Shown: positions 10,704 to 22,794 of the stretch, in pieces
How positions within the stretch are numbered: position 1 is the first letter of the stretch
Layout of the letters: every line of letters starts with the position of its first letter
DNA from: Omphiscola glabra
Taxonomy: Eukaryota; Mollusca; Gastropoda; Lymnaeidae
Assembly: GCA_964017045.1 (NCBI GenBank)
Contig: OZ024809.1
Coordinates: 9,757,012 to 9,821,011, forward strand
Length of the DNA stretch: 64,000 nucleotides
Direction: 5' to 3'
The notes under the pieces: generated by a model
Told to the model about the DNA's origin: nothing
What the model saw: the letters and a program-made list of their open reading frames with translations, nothing else
Database searches by the model: none
Program-made: the position numbers and the translations under genes

Positions 10704-11091
10704 AATAACGATGTCAGATCAGATTGTTTTATACGTTTAAGTTTGTGCAATTTGATCAACGTTTTTCAAAAATCCTGAGTAAAGGGAGAAAGTTTATTGA
10801 TGGCTGGATAAAAGGGTCGTGGAATTCAGTTTGACCTTTGACCTTTACTGAGTGAAATTATTTAATATGTATGTTGCATTTATTATTGTTTTCTACTTTG
10901 CTTAGTTGGATGTACGGGAAAACAAAAGTTGAAAAAGTGGGTCAGTGCCGCCAGTGCAAATGATGATAAAAGTTCTGCTTGTTATATATGAATGTCGTAA
11001 TGTTGTAAAAGAGTAGTGATTAGCTGTAACACTTGTGTTGGCTATAATAGAAAGAAGAAGCACAGCCGGCAAGCTGTACGTTAAAAGAATA
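10704..11091. other. Intergenic, unremarkable
   Basis: No coding, repeat or transposon signal was recognised between the poly(A) signal and the trinucleotide array. Confidence 0.4.
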
Positions 11092-11167
11092 TAGCAGCAG
11101 CAGTAGTAGCAGTAGTAGTAGCAGTAGTAGCAGTAGTAGCAGCAGTAGTAGTAGTAGTAGCAGTAGC

Positions 11168-11238
<71 letters not shown>

Positions 11239-11300
11239 CAATAGTTGTGGTAGTAGTAGTTGTAGTAGTAGACGTAGTAGTTATAGTAGTAGTAGTAGTG
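11092..11300. repeat. (AGT)n/(AGC)n trinucleotide array
   Basis: About 200 bases of cag/tag triplets. The 5' half is an interspersed cagcagtagtag pattern and the centre is pure (tag)n, with decay after 11240. Minus-strand frames read poly-Leu or poly-Thr and are artefacts. Confidence 0.95.
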
Positions 11301-11364
11301 TAGTGTGATCCCAGATTGTTGTGTCCTAAAAAGGTTACAGAGTTAATGCTGACATGCTTGGATG

Positions 11365-11525
11365 TTATCGTCGTGATTTGAATGGGACAGTCGTCATTGG
11401 ATACGATTGTCGTTGGTGGATATAAATGTCGTCTTTGTGTCGACATTCGGCGTGAACGTCTTCATTGGATTTGAATGTACTCGTTAGATATGAATGTCGT
11501 CACTGAATATGAATGCCGTCGTTGT
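11365..11525. repeat. Degenerate array of about 24 bp
   Basis: Loosely repeated gtcgtcattggatacgattg-type words (also ttcattggatttgaatg, cgttagatatgaatgtcg). Too diverged for an exact copy count. Confidence 0.55.
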
Positions 11526-11526
11526 G

Positions 11527-11815
11527 TACTGTAGGCTGTTACTGTATGCCGTAGGCTGTTACTGTGTGGAGTAGACATGATGCGATCACTGTATGCCGTA
11601 GGCTGTTACTGTGTGAAGTAGACATGATGCGATCACTGTATGCCGTAGGCTGTTACTGTGTGAAGTAGACATGATGCGATCACTGTATGCCGTAGGCTGT
11701 TACTGTGTGGAGTAGACATGATGCGATCACTGTATGAGGTAGGCTGTCACTGTATGACGTAGGCTGTTACTGTATGACGTCGGCTGATTCTGTGCTACGT
11801 TGGCTGAAACTGCAT
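11527..11815. repeat. 47-bp minisatellite, about 4 copies plus decayed ends
   Basis: gtagacatgatgcgatcact recurs at 47-base spacing (tgcgatc at 11581, 11628, 11675). The unit also holds gtatgccgtaggctgttact. The 3' end decays into shorter gtatgacgtaggctg words. A lone cagacatgatgcgatcac at about 12152 shows a stray copy. Confidence 0.85.
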
Positions 11816-12424
11816 GACATTCATTAACTGGTACTAAATGTCAGCTTCCTATAAACACAAGAAAAAGTGTCTGTTCAATTGTTTGTTAATGTCAAAAAAA
11901 TAATAACATTTAAATCCATGAAGTAAAGTATATTGAATCAATTATTTATGCCATTCGAAGTTGATTTTATTTATTTATTTATTTTTTTTGGTTTAGATTT
12001 TGTAATATTGAAATCTCACTTTTAAAACGGTTGAGCGAATTTCTAACAATGAATGTGTTCGTCCTGTCACATGCCTCAAACTTTGCTGGATTATGTTCAA
12101 GAATTAAATCAGGCATGAGAATGGAGGGTGGAGAACATTGAAAGGAAATGCAGACATGATGCGATCACATCACAGCTGTAAACATTTACGGAACGTCTCC
12201 AGATTCAACCGCATGAGTGAAGGGAAAAAAAAGGCGTGGGGGGGGGGGGGGGAATGGTTCTTGATTGTTGTGTGATAACATCATTATTGGGGAATGGGAT
12301 AGATCTGGGGACATGAAATAGTTCCAGTGCCGGATCAGTGTCATTGGGGCCCTTAGGCAGTCGGGATCTCGGGGCCCCTAACATATGTTTTATAATAGTT
12401 ATACATATAAATATAAATATAAAG
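11816..12424. other. Intergenic with poly-G tract and a transposon-end-like motif
   Basis: Mostly non-repetitive. A G run lies at about 12239-12252. At 12325 cagtgccggatc followed by ggggcccttaggcag resembles the terminal inverted repeat of hAT-type DNA transposons, but no matching second end was found. Confidence 0.35.
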
Positions 12425-12857
12425 TGTGGTGTCTATGATGTCCGTGGTCTATAGTGTCTATGATGTATGTGGTGTCCATGGTGCCTGCAGTCTATTGGTA
12501 TCTTTGGTTTCTGTGGTCTATGGTGTCTGTGGTCTATGGTATCTATGGCGTCTACGGTGTCTATGGTCTAAGGAGTCTATAGTGTCTATGGTGTCTGTGG
12601 TGTCTATGTTGTCTGTGGTCTATGGTATCTATGGCATCTTTGGTGTCTACTGTGTCTATGGTGTCTATGGTCTAAGGAGTCTATAGTGTTTATGGTGTCT
12701 GTGGTGTCTGTGGTGTCTATGGTGTCTATGATGTCTATGGTGTCTGTGGTGTCTATGGTGTCTGTGGTGTCTATGGTGTCTATGGTCTAAGGAGTCTATA
12801 GTGTTTATGGTGTCTGTGGTGTCTATGTTGTCTGTGGTGTCTGTGGTATCTGTGGTG
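12425..12857. repeat. 9-bp minisatellite (tgtctatgg type)
   Basis: About 48 units of gtgtctatg, gtgtctgtg and ggtctatgg, with a longer repeating block that contains ggtctaaggagtctatag (seen near 12566, 12668 and 12784). Frames read VYGVYGV or HRHHRHH and are artefacts. Confidence 0.9.
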
Positions 12858-14150
12858 GGCACCAATCTAATCACATTTAGATTGTACAAAAACAAGTCCG
12901 TGAAGAACTTCAAAAATCTTCTAAAATACATTTATATTGGAAAGAGCTATGCTGACCGTAACTCCAAAGAACCGATAAGATTTAAATATGTTCGGATACT
13001 TAAAAACGATCATAGTTATTTTCTATTATTTTACGGAAATCGAAACATTTAAATAAGCAAAAAAATTATAAATCCGCTTTTATTTTAGTAAAAATTTAAG
13101 TACCATTATTATAAAATACAAATACATTTAAAGTATCAACTAAGGAACTATTTTAAGTATTTTATATGTGTTTGAAAGTTATGAAACCAAAATATGATCA
13201 AAGCATTACACCTTCATCACATTTATCGGGAAAACCCAAACATCAGTTGTTTAAGTGCATTTTAGTGCGTTGTTAATTTTGCGAAATAAAATCAAAATTA
13301 ATTTGTTCTAAATAATCACGCAATTGACGCCATAGCGCGAATGGCCTATTTAGTCAAAGCTGAAAGTTATCTAATTTAATAACCATCGTGACAAAATTGA
13401 TAATGTATTTTTCCTTTCTTAAATTTAAAATTAATCAAGAAAATTTTTTGCTTTTTAAATTGCTAAAATTTGCAAAAATTAAATACAAGTTTAGCTTTGC
13501 ATTTTTAACATTAATAAGTCTTTACTTTTTATTCATTCCAAAGATAAACTTTTATGAAATTTATAAAAAGTAGCTTTACCTTTAATTATACTTTTACTAA
13601 GAATATGCCGTTTAATTCAATCAGTGCAGCGAAACTACAAAGCCAATATCATTCACTAATGCACTTATCACTCATCCAAAAATGAGAAAAGGCATATGAA
13701 ATGCAAAAAAAAAAAAATGTTTCCGTAAGTAAGGGGGCTACAATCCCGTGGATGATTTTATTATTTTTTTAAGAACACTATGGACGGGGGTGAAAAAAAA
13801 AGGGGTGGGGGTATAAGATACTGTCATTTTGCCCAAGGCAGTACTAGATACGCCTCAGAATGAATTTGATGAATAATTAACCTTCCTATATATCGGGGGT
13901 AGGAAATAGACTGTGTACATTTTTACTTACATGACAATATCTATAAATCCAATGACATTACAGTTTTGAAAAATTGATGATAAATTCTCATTTTATAAAT
14001 GAACATATATGTTTACCAATTAAGAAAATCAATGACGTTAACAAAACTTAAGTACATTTACATAATTATTATATACCTATGAATATCGAAGCCCAATCAT
14101 TTTACACAAGTGAACATTCAATTTTTAAAATAGAGATGGGTTAAGATTTA
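12858..14150. other. AT-rich intergenic stretch (1.3 kb)
   Basis: Strongly AT-rich, with only short lysine/phenylalanine-rich frames and no conserved motif. Nothing was recognised. Confidence 0.4.
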
Positions 14151-14151
14151 C

Positions 14152-14600
<449 letters not shown>

Positions 14601-15185
14601 TAGCACAAGGGCGTGCATGGTAGTTGCTGGAATAAACGGCTCCTACAGGGCTGCCACCTGTGATACTTCGCAGGCGGAAGAAAAGGCAAACACAGGGTAG
14701 GGATCATGATTACAAGTTGCCGTTAAGGGATATGAGGCGATAGGCTGTGGTGGAAGCCTATGGCCGGTGATTCTAAATATACAGCCCTGAGAAAGCTGCT
14801 CCTAGGCAACCGTTTCGTCCCAGCTACTTCGCGAATTAGTTGCGAGGTGGAAACCCACTGTAGAATCCCTCTTAGAGGGCGTCCGATGCTTCCCCGGGAC
14901 GGGTGGGGGGAGATATTAGGACGTTAATTTACCGTCCCGGCCCCTAGCAAAGTGGACTGCGGACGCTTTTAACACAGCGTCTTCGGTCGACCAGATGTCT
15001 CCGGGCGGGGAGGGTCTCCATCGGCAAACCCGATCGAGCGTTTGCTGGTGGGGACGGTTCACGCCCGGGGAGGTCTCTGGCGTTCCCCCGCACGGCCCGA
15101 AGTCGGGGAAACCCGGCGGCTGGCAAGTGTGGGTGGGTGCCAGGGAGGGCATAAGGAGCGCAAGCTCGACGGCCCGCTGACGCCA
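14601..15185 (+). repeat. GC-rich dispersed repeat, copy 1
   Basis: A GC-rich island in AT-rich surroundings. It matches, in inverted orientation, the block at 57420-58075. Shared words include cctaggcaaccgtttcgtcc, catgattac.agttgc, and gactgcggacgctttta with gcgtc.tcggtcgacc. It is a dispersed element family of unknown type (possibly the 5' part of a retroelement). No intact frame is seen. Confidence 0.65.
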
Positions 15186-15785
15186 TTTCCTAATGAGATA
15201 TTATAGATAGATAGCCTTTGGTCCGCAGATAATGCTGTGTAAGATTAACTTCCTTAAGTAGATGAGCCCAAATGGAAATGTGGCAGATAAACGTGAAATC
15301 ACAGACAGCATGTAAGAGACCGTGTGCTTTATGACAATTGAGCCCAAATTTTAAAGGGGTGGGGCTAGTGGCGAGTAGTCGAAAAAAATTTTTTTTTTTA
15401 TTCTTTCACAGTTGTAATAAAATATATTGATTTATAAACCATTTTTTTTTTTTTACATTTAAGTAAAAAAAATTATTAGAAAATTTTGTAAAATATTTTG
15501 TAAACTCTATAAATTGGTAGAGTGTCATTTTGAAAGTGTTTAATTTTTACCGATTCGATTCATGTTCTGAGAATCGCTTGACCAAATCGTACTTGGTGTC
15601 AATCGAAAGTTTTATTTCTTAGAATTTAGATAAATATAGCTTCCTGTTACGAAAGTTACCGAACTCTTCAATCACGGCCAAAACAGTGTTTTGTGACCTA
15701 ATTATAGGGTCATCCCCATGTATCAGGCATCAACCATTGAACTTTTAATAAAGCATGTGGATTGGTTACGTGTGGGGAAAATTTA
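15186..15785. other. AT-rich intergenic stretch
   Basis: Long A and T runs (15386-15400, 15442-15455). No motif was recognised. Confidence 0.4.
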
Positions 15786-15786
15786 C

Positions 15787-15865
15787 ATGTGATCGGTTAT
15801 CATGTGATCGGTTATTATGTGATCGGTTATCATGTGATCGGTTATCACGTGATCGGTTATCCTTT
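15787..15865. repeat. 15-bp tandem repeat, 5 copies
   Basis: atgtgatcggttatc is repeated five times with single substitutions (tat/tac; one ctttgatg at the end). Confidence 0.9.
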
Positions 15866-16321
15866 GATGAAACTCGGTTAGACCGAGCAGTTTTTTTTCT
15901 CTGTAAATATGCAATTTCTCAATTTTGTTGTCACCCCCTGAGATGGTGTCACCCGTTGCGGTCCGCACCCTCCACACCCCCAATGCTACGCCACTGGCTT
16001 TAAGTACAATGTATGGAAGAAGTGCCCTCTATCGGAACATTAATTTTGATTCAGCTTTAGCGTCTAGTTGCGTCTCTATAGGAGATATTCAACCATGTAT
16101 CAACTCAGTGAAAAGCAAAAAATAGCTCAAGTTGCGTACCTGCGGGGGGGGGGGGGGGGGGGGGATGCCAAGAGGCGACTGTCCAGGGTGGGACTTATGA
16201 GTTTATATATAGGCCTAAATATATATACAAATGTACTGTGCGTTACGTCATAAAAAAGTATGAACATGATCAATTCACGTTCTCACAAAACAAAACAAAA
16301 GAAATGAGCACGTGCCTCCTT
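15866..16321. other. Intergenic, transposon-end-like motif and G21 run
   Basis: gctacgccactgg near 15987 resembles the reverse complement of the cagtggcgtagc ends common among animal DNA transposons; no partner end was found. A run of 21 G lies at 16144-16164. No gene is seen. Confidence 0.35.
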
Positions 16322-16985
16322 GGGCCAGTCAGGGTGGGACATCTGATAGTTCTGGGTAAACTGGGCCAGTTAGGGTGGGACATCTGATAGTTCTGGGTAA
16401 ACTGGGCCAGTCAGGGTGGGACATCTGATAGTTCTATGGGAAACTGGGCCAGTCAGGGTGGGACATCTGATAGCTCTACGGGAAACTGGGCCAGTCAGGG
16501 TGGGACATCTGATAGTTCTGGGTAAACTGGGCCAGTCAGGGTGGGACATTTGATAGTTCTGGGTAAACAGGGCCAGTCAGGGTGGGACATCTGATAGTTC
16601 TATGGGAAACTGGGCCAGTCAGGGTGGGGCATCTGATTATTCTATGGGAAACTGAGCCAGTCAGGGTGGGACATCTGATAGTTCTATGGGAAACTGGGCC
16701 AGTCAGGGTGGGACATCTGATAGTTCTGGGTAAACTGGGCCAGTCAGGGTGGGACATCTGATAGTTCTGGGTAAACTGGGCCAGTCAGTGTGGGACATCT
16801 GATAGTTCTATGGGAAACTGGGCCAGTCAGGGTGAGGCATCTGATAGTTCTGGGTAAACTGGGCCGGTCAAGGTGCGACATCTAATAGTGCTATGGTAAA
16901 CTGGGCCAGTCATTGTGGGACAGCTGATAGTTCTATGGTAAACTGGTCCAGTCAAGGTGGGACATCTGATAGTTCTAGGTAAGTT
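16322..16985. repeat. 41/42-bp minisatellite, about 16 copies
   Basis: The unit starts gggccagtcagggtgggaca and continues with tctgatagttct. It ends either gggtaaact (41 bp) or atgggaaact (42 bp). The two lengths alternate irregularly and the 3' copies are more diverged. It abuts the reverse transcriptase fragment that begins about 70 bases later. Confidence 0.92.
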
Positions 16986-17049
16986 CCTTAAGTTCGAGTA
17001 CTTGGAACTCTCGCAGTTTTGAAAACTTGTTTTCGCCCTTTTAATATCT

Positions 17050-18283
17050 GCGTAAATGCCTTATTCTTACAAAGAATAGGTTGTCCCCCACGACTGCTCA
17101 CAATCATACAATCATTTCACAAAAACATGCACAGCACAGTCACATTCAATGGCGCTGTCTCTGAGGCATTCCCAGTCAGCAGCGGAGTAAAACAGGGTTG
17201 TGTACTGGCACCAACTCTCTTCTCCATTTTATTCTCGATGCTCCTTCAATTTGCTTTCAAGGACTGTGAAGATGGAGTGTACATACATACCAGATCTGAT
17301 TGTAGGCTGTTCAATATCGCTCGCCTTCGTGCAAAGACTAAAGTAAAAAGGGTACTAATTCGTGAACTACTGTTCGCTGACGATGCCGCCTTAACATCTC
17401 ACAAAGAAGAAGGTCTTCAGCGGCTAGTTAACCGTCTATCACACGCTTGTAAAGAGTTTGGATTGTTAATTAGTCTACAGAAAACTCATGTCATGATGCA
17501 AGAAGCGCCGTCCCTTCCAATTATAACTATTGAGGGCCATAATCTGTCAGTTGTTGAGCATTTCACATACCTTGGATCCAATATTTCTAGTTCTCTCTCC
17601 ATTGATGAAGAGGATCGCAAAAGCAGCAGCAACTATAGCTAAACTGAATAAGCGGGCGTGGAATAATCTCAATCTAACTGAAGCTAAGTGTCTATCAGGC
17701 ATGCGTGCTTAGTACGCTCCTATATGGCAGTGAAGTGTGGACCACATATACCAGTCTCGAGCGGAAACTCAACAGCTTCCATCAACGATGTCTGCGTCGC
17801 ATTCTACGCATCCGATGGCAGGACAAGGTGACTAACACAGAGGTCTTGGAACGTTCCAAAATGTGTAGCATATTCTCCGCTCTTAGCAAGAAGCGCCTTC
17901 GCTGGTTAGGCCATGTAAGGAGAATGGAGGAAGGCCGTATTCTAAAGATGCTGTTGTATGGAGAGTTGGCAGAAGGGACAAGACTTATTGGACGGCCTTG
18001 CCTGAGATATATGGACGTTTGCAAAAAGAGCATGAAGGAAGCGAACATTGAAGTCAACAAATGGGAGATCATTGCCGAACAACGTTCCAGCTGGCGAACG
18101 GCAGTGTACGAAGGAGTGAAAAAGGCAGAAGATGTGCGGAACGAAGCCCTTGCAAGAAAAAGAACAGCACGAAAGGCCAAAATTAACCAGGAATCATCAT
18201 TCTCCTGCGTGAAATGCAGACGAGATTGTCATTCCAGGATTGGCCTAGTGAGCCACTCGTCGAAGTGTAGGACTACAATATAG
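17050..18283 (+). pseudogene. Non-LTR retrotransposon reverse transcriptase (RTE-like), frameshifted
   Basis: This is the RT domain and C-terminal region of an endonuclease/reverse-transcriptase polyprotein, which copies its own RNA at a genomic target. Seen in order: LQRIGCPPRLLTIIQSFH, the SGVKQGCVLAPTLFS motif (about 17180-17230), the catalytic box LLFADDAAL (about 17368-17394), KTHVM and YLGSNIS. A frameshift near 17615 leads into KAAATIAKLNKRAWNN, and a second near 17700 into LSTLLYGSEVWTTY. These are followed by LRWLGHVRRM and a C-terminal zinc-finger-like pattern C-x2-C-x3-C-x9-H-x4-C, with the stop at 18281-18283. The endonuclease and palm N-terminus are missing. Two frameshifts make it a dead, 5'-truncated copy. 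Clade assignment is tentative. Confidence 0.85.
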
Positions 18284-18884
18284 CTACTCCATCGTCTGGT
18301 GAAGACGGACGGATGCCATACATTACAAATGCCCTATTATTTCAGCATTAACGCCCAAGGATATCAGCATTAACGCCCATTGAAACCAGTCTCCTAGACG
18401 CGGTCTTGCAACAATGCAACATAACACAATGGCCTCCTTGCACAGTACAGAGCACCAGACGATAAAAACTTGTAATACTAGAAGGAAAAAAAAAGATAAA
18501 AAGGAAGACTTGTCTGTTGAAACGCGTGAGAGATGCGGCCACATCCCCGTGGCTTTAATTTCTGGATAGCGTTATAACAGAGTAATGAAAGTTTCATACC
18601 TTCCAGTCCTAAATCTGACTGAAGATCGATTGCTTTGTTCTGCCGACTGCGCTCTTGGGGGGGGGGGGGGGGGAGGGGTGGGGGGGTGGAAATTCTTTAG
18701 ATGGCTGTCTCATATTAAAATCGTGTTTTATCTGGAGAGAGAACAGGGCTGCTCTTTTGTTTAGCTAATCTCTTCCTCTGATGGCCATTGTGATGCTGGC
18801 CAGGGATTTTTTTTTTTCTTTTCTTTTTTTAAATAAAAATAATAAAAGGGTTCTAAAACAATAAAGAGGAGACCAAATATTTTA
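18284..18884. other. Downstream of the LINE; G-rich tract
   Basis: Probable LINE 3' UTR, then a short duplication (atatcagcattaacgccca, about 18340-18380). A G run of 17 lies at 18657-18673, with more G blocks after it and pyrimidine tracts near 18805-18830. No gene is seen. Confidence 0.4.
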
Positions 18885-19092
18885 GAGTTGATCCGGCAGG
18901 AACTGACCCAAATATATTAGAGTTGATCCGGCAGGAACTGACCCAAATATATTAGAGTTGATCCGGCAGGAACTGACCCAAATATATTAGAGTTGATCCG
19001 GCAGGAACTGACCCAAATATATTAGAGTTGATCCGGCAGGAACTGACCCAAATATATTAGAGTTGATCCGGCAGGAACTGACCCAAATATAC
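18885..19092. repeat. 35-bp minisatellite, 6 nearly identical copies
   Basis: gagttgatccggcaggaact followed by gacccaaatatatta, starting at 18885, 18920, 18955, 18990, 19025 and 19060. Copies are almost perfect, so the array is young or homogenised. Confidence 0.93.
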
Positions 19093-19186
19093 ATATCTTT
19101 TTTTTTTTAAAATGCGTGTAAGCTTTCATCCAGGGAATGACTTAAAACAATTAATGTGATCCGTTGGGATGTGGTTAAAAAAAAAC

Positions 19187-21287
19187 GGGAACCACTGCAG
19201 TAAGCGTGTTAACATAGGAAACTGCTGCAGTAAGCGTGTTAACATTGGAAACTACTGCAGTAAACGTGTTAGCATTGACAACCACTGCAGTAAGCGTGTT
19301 AACATTGACAACCACTGCAGTAAGCGTGTTAACATTGACAACCACTGCAGTAAGCGTGTTAACATTGGAAACCACTGCAGTAAGCGTGTTAACATTGACA
19401 ACTACTGCAGTAAGCGTGTTAACATTGACAACTACTGCAGTAAACGTGTTAGCATTGACAACCACTGCAGTAAGCGTGTTAACATTGACAACCACTGCAG
19501 TAAGCGTGTTAACATTGACAACCACTGCAGTAAGCGTGTTAACATTGAAAACCACTGCAGTAAGCGTGTTAACATTGACAACCACAGCAGTAAGCGTGTT
19601 ATCATTGACAACCACTGCAGTAAGCGTGTTAACATTGACAACTACTGCAGTAAGCGTGTTAACATTGGAAACCACAGCAGTAAGTGTGTTAGCATTGACA
19701 ACCACTGCTGTAAGCGTGTTAACATTGAAAACCACTGCAGTAAGCGTGTTAACATTGACAACCACTGCAGTAAGCGTGTTAACATTGACAACCACAGCAG
19801 TAAGCGTGTTAGCATTGACAACCACTGCAGTAAGCGTGTTAACATTGACAACCACTGCAGTAAGCGTGTTAACATTGGAAACTACTGCAGTAAACGTGTT
19901 AACATTGGAAACTACTGCAGTAAGCGTGTTAACATTGGAAACTACTGCAGTAAGCGTGTTAGCATTGACAACCACTGCAGTAAGCGTGTTAACATTGACA
20001 ACCACTGCAGTAAGCGTGTTAACATTGACAACCACTGCAGTAAGCGTGTTAACATTGAAAACCACTGCAGTAAGCGTGTCAACATTGACAACCACTGCAG
20101 TAAGCGTGTTAACATTGGAAACTACTGCAGTAAGCGTGTTAACATTGGAAACTACTGCAGTAAACGTGTTAGCATTGACAACCACTGCAGTAAGCGTGTT
20201 AACATTGACAACCACTGCAGTAAGCGTGTTAACATTGACAACCACTGCAGTAAGCGTGTTAACATTGGAAACCACAGCAGTAAGCGTGTTAACATTGAAA
20301 ACTACTGTAGTAAGCGTGTTAACATTGACAACTACTGCAGTAAGCGTGTTAACATTGGAAACCACAGCAGTAAGCGTGTTAGCATTGACAACCACTGCAG
20401 TAAGCGTGTTAACATTGACAACCACTGCAGTAAGCGTGTTAACATTGGAAACTACTGCAGTAAGCGTGTTAACATTAGAAACTACTGCAGTAAGCGTGTT
20501 AACATTGGAAACTACTGCAGTAAACGTGTTAGCATTGACAACCACTGCAGTAAGCGTGTTAACATTGACAACCACTGCAGTAAGCGTGTTAACATTGACA
20601 ACCACAGCAGTAAGCGTGTTAGCATTGACAACCACTGCAGTAAGCGTGTTAACATTGACAACCACTGCAGTAAGCGTGTTAACATTGGAAACTACTGCAG
20701 TAAGCGTGTTAACATTGGAAACTACTGCAGTAAGCGTGTTAACATTGAAAACCACTGCAGTAAGCGTGTTAACATTGACAACCACTGCAGTAAGCGTGTT
20801 AACATTGACAACCACTGCAGTAAGCGTGTTAACATTGACAACCACTGCAGTAAGCGTGTTAACATTGACAACCACAGCAGTAAGCGTGTTAGCATTGACA
20901 ACCACTGCAGTAAGCGTGTTAACATTGACAACCACTGCAGTAAGCGTGTTAACATTGACAACCACTGCAGTAAGCGTGTTAACATTGACAACCACTGCAG
21001 TAAGCGTGTCAACATTGACAACCACTGCAGTAAGCGTGTTAACATTGGAAACTACTGCAGTAAGCATGTTAACATTGGAAACTACTGCAGTAAGCGTGTT
21101 AACATTGGAAACTACTGCAGTAAGCGTGTTAGCATTGACAACCACTGCAGTAAGCGTGTTAACATTGACAACCACTGCAGTAAGCGTGTTAACATTGACA
21201 ACCACTGCAGTAAGCGTGTCAACATTGACAACCACTGCAGTAAGCGTGTCAACATTGACAACTACTGCAGTAAGCGTGTTAACATTC
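19187..21287. repeat. 30-bp minisatellite, about 70 copies without indels
   Basis: The unit is taagcgtgttaacattgaca followed by accactgcag (HpaI and PstI sites in each). Sixty-nine full units follow at exactly 30-base spacing with no insertion or deletion. Substitutions are confined to a handful of positions: gac/gga/gaa, acc/act, ctgcag/cagcag, aac/agc, cgtgtt/cgtgtc. As a result frames stay open on both strands for over 700 codons (CSKRVNIDNH on +, NTLTAVVVNV on -). No signal peptide, non-repeat domain or codon bias supports a protein. Confidence 0.93.
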
Positions 21288-21400
21288 GTGTCGTTGGTCT
21301 CTTCCAAACTTTTCCCACCATAGCAGCTGTCTGGCTCAGTCAAAATAAATAAATAATTAGGTCGTTTATTACTGGACATGCACATATTTCCAATAACTAG

Positions 21401-21535
21401 ATATATAGATACATAGAGTCTTAGATACATAGATACATAGAGTCATAGATACATGGATACATGGAGACATATAGACATAGATACATAGATACATGGATAC
21501 ATAGACGCATATATATATATATAAATACATAGATA
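21401..21535. repeat. Degenerate (atacatag)n array
   Basis: agatacatagatacat-type words with gag/gga variants, followed by a short (at)n tract near 21510-21525. Confidence 0.85.
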
Positions 21536-21650
21536 TTATTAAGGCATTTGTGTAACGATAAATAAAAAGCATTGCGATGATTTCTATTAAGACTGTAAAA
21601 AATAATTAATTATCATTGATTTCACAGATTTTAATCCATCCCTCCATCCC

Positions 21651-22434
21651 TGTGGCGCTACAGTCCCAGAAAGGCTTTGGCCCCCCTCACCACTTTAGTC
21701 CACCTTTCACCTACTCCCTGTGGCGCTACAGTCCCAGAAAGGCTTTGGCCCCCCTCACCACTTTAGTCCACCTTTCACCTACTCCCTGTGGCGCTACAGT
21801 CCCAGAAAGGCTTTGGCCCCCCTCACCACTTTAGTCCACCTTTCACCTACTCCCTGTGGCGCTACAGTCCCAGAAAGGCTTTGGCCCCCCTCACCACTTT
21901 AGTCCACCTTTCACCTACTCCCTGTGGCGCTACAGTCCCAGAAAGGCTTTGGCTCCCCTCACCACTTTAGTCCACCTTTCACCTACTCCCTGTGGCGCTA
22001 CAGTCCTCACCCCTTTAGTCCACCTTTCACCTACTCCCTGTGGCGCTACAGTCCTCACCACTTTAGTCCACCTTTCACCTACTCCCTGTGGCGCTACAGT
22101 CCTCACCACTTTAGTCCACCTTTCACCTACTCCCTGTGGCGCTACAGTCCTCACCACTTTAGTCCACCTTTCACCTACTCCTTGTGGCGCTACAGTCCTC
22201 ACCACTTTATTCCACCTTTCACCTACTCCCTGTGGCGCTACAGTCCTCACCACTTTAGTCCACCTTTCACCTACTCCCTGTGGCGCTACAGTCCTCACCA
22301 CTTTAGTCCACCTTTCACCTACTCCCTGTGGCGCTACAGTCCTCACCACTTTAGTCCACCTTTCACCTACTCCTTGTGGCGCTACAGTCCTCACCACTTT
22401 ATTCCACCTTTCATCTACTCCCTGTGGCGCTACA
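21651..22434. repeat. 68-bp to 48-bp minisatellite (5 + 9 copies)
   Basis: Five 68-base units start at 21651, 21719, 21787, 21855 and 21923. Nine 48-base units follow from 21991 to 22423. The short form equals the long form minus the 20 bases around cccagaaaggctttgg. The shared part holds tgtggcgctacagtcc and tagtccacctttcacctact. The open frames (LVHLSPTPCGATVL) are artefacts. Confidence 0.93.
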
Positions 22435-22794
22435 GATCAAACTTATGCTTTTCTTTTCTATGCTTGGATTCCAAGATGCTGTAGATGTTTTTACACACCG
22501 TTTTACCATATGAGCAGGGGAGGGGTCACCAAACTAAGGCCGAATCCGGCCAGCGACATAAGATCACCAAGCCCGCCGACGGTACTTGAATTTGCTTGAG
22601 AAAGTGTATGGAAAACGAGACTTTGAGATGCAATTTAGATTTCAATACTATGGTTAGAATTAGGTATTTAGGTTAAAAAATTCATTAAAAAAATATATAT
22701 TACAGCGGGGGTGGTTTGGGGGGGTTGGTGTTAATGCTTTATTTAATCGTGCGTGTTTTGGTGTGGAGATTAACTGTGTGGCTCCTGCCATGTA
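22435..22794. other. Intergenic with hAT-like terminal motif
   Basis: At 22515 caggggaggggtcaccaaac resembles a hAT-type transposon end and matches caggggtcaccaaac at 63021. The rest is AT-rich with no gene. Confidence 0.35.

Noticed and set aside
11020..11446. Poly-Leu or poly-Thr protein
   Set aside because: Trinucleotide microsatellite.
19169..21430. 727-, 695- and 751-codon frames on both strands
   Set aside because: Open on both strands at once because of the indel-free 30-bp array. Coding is unsupported, although the regularity is reported as a finding.
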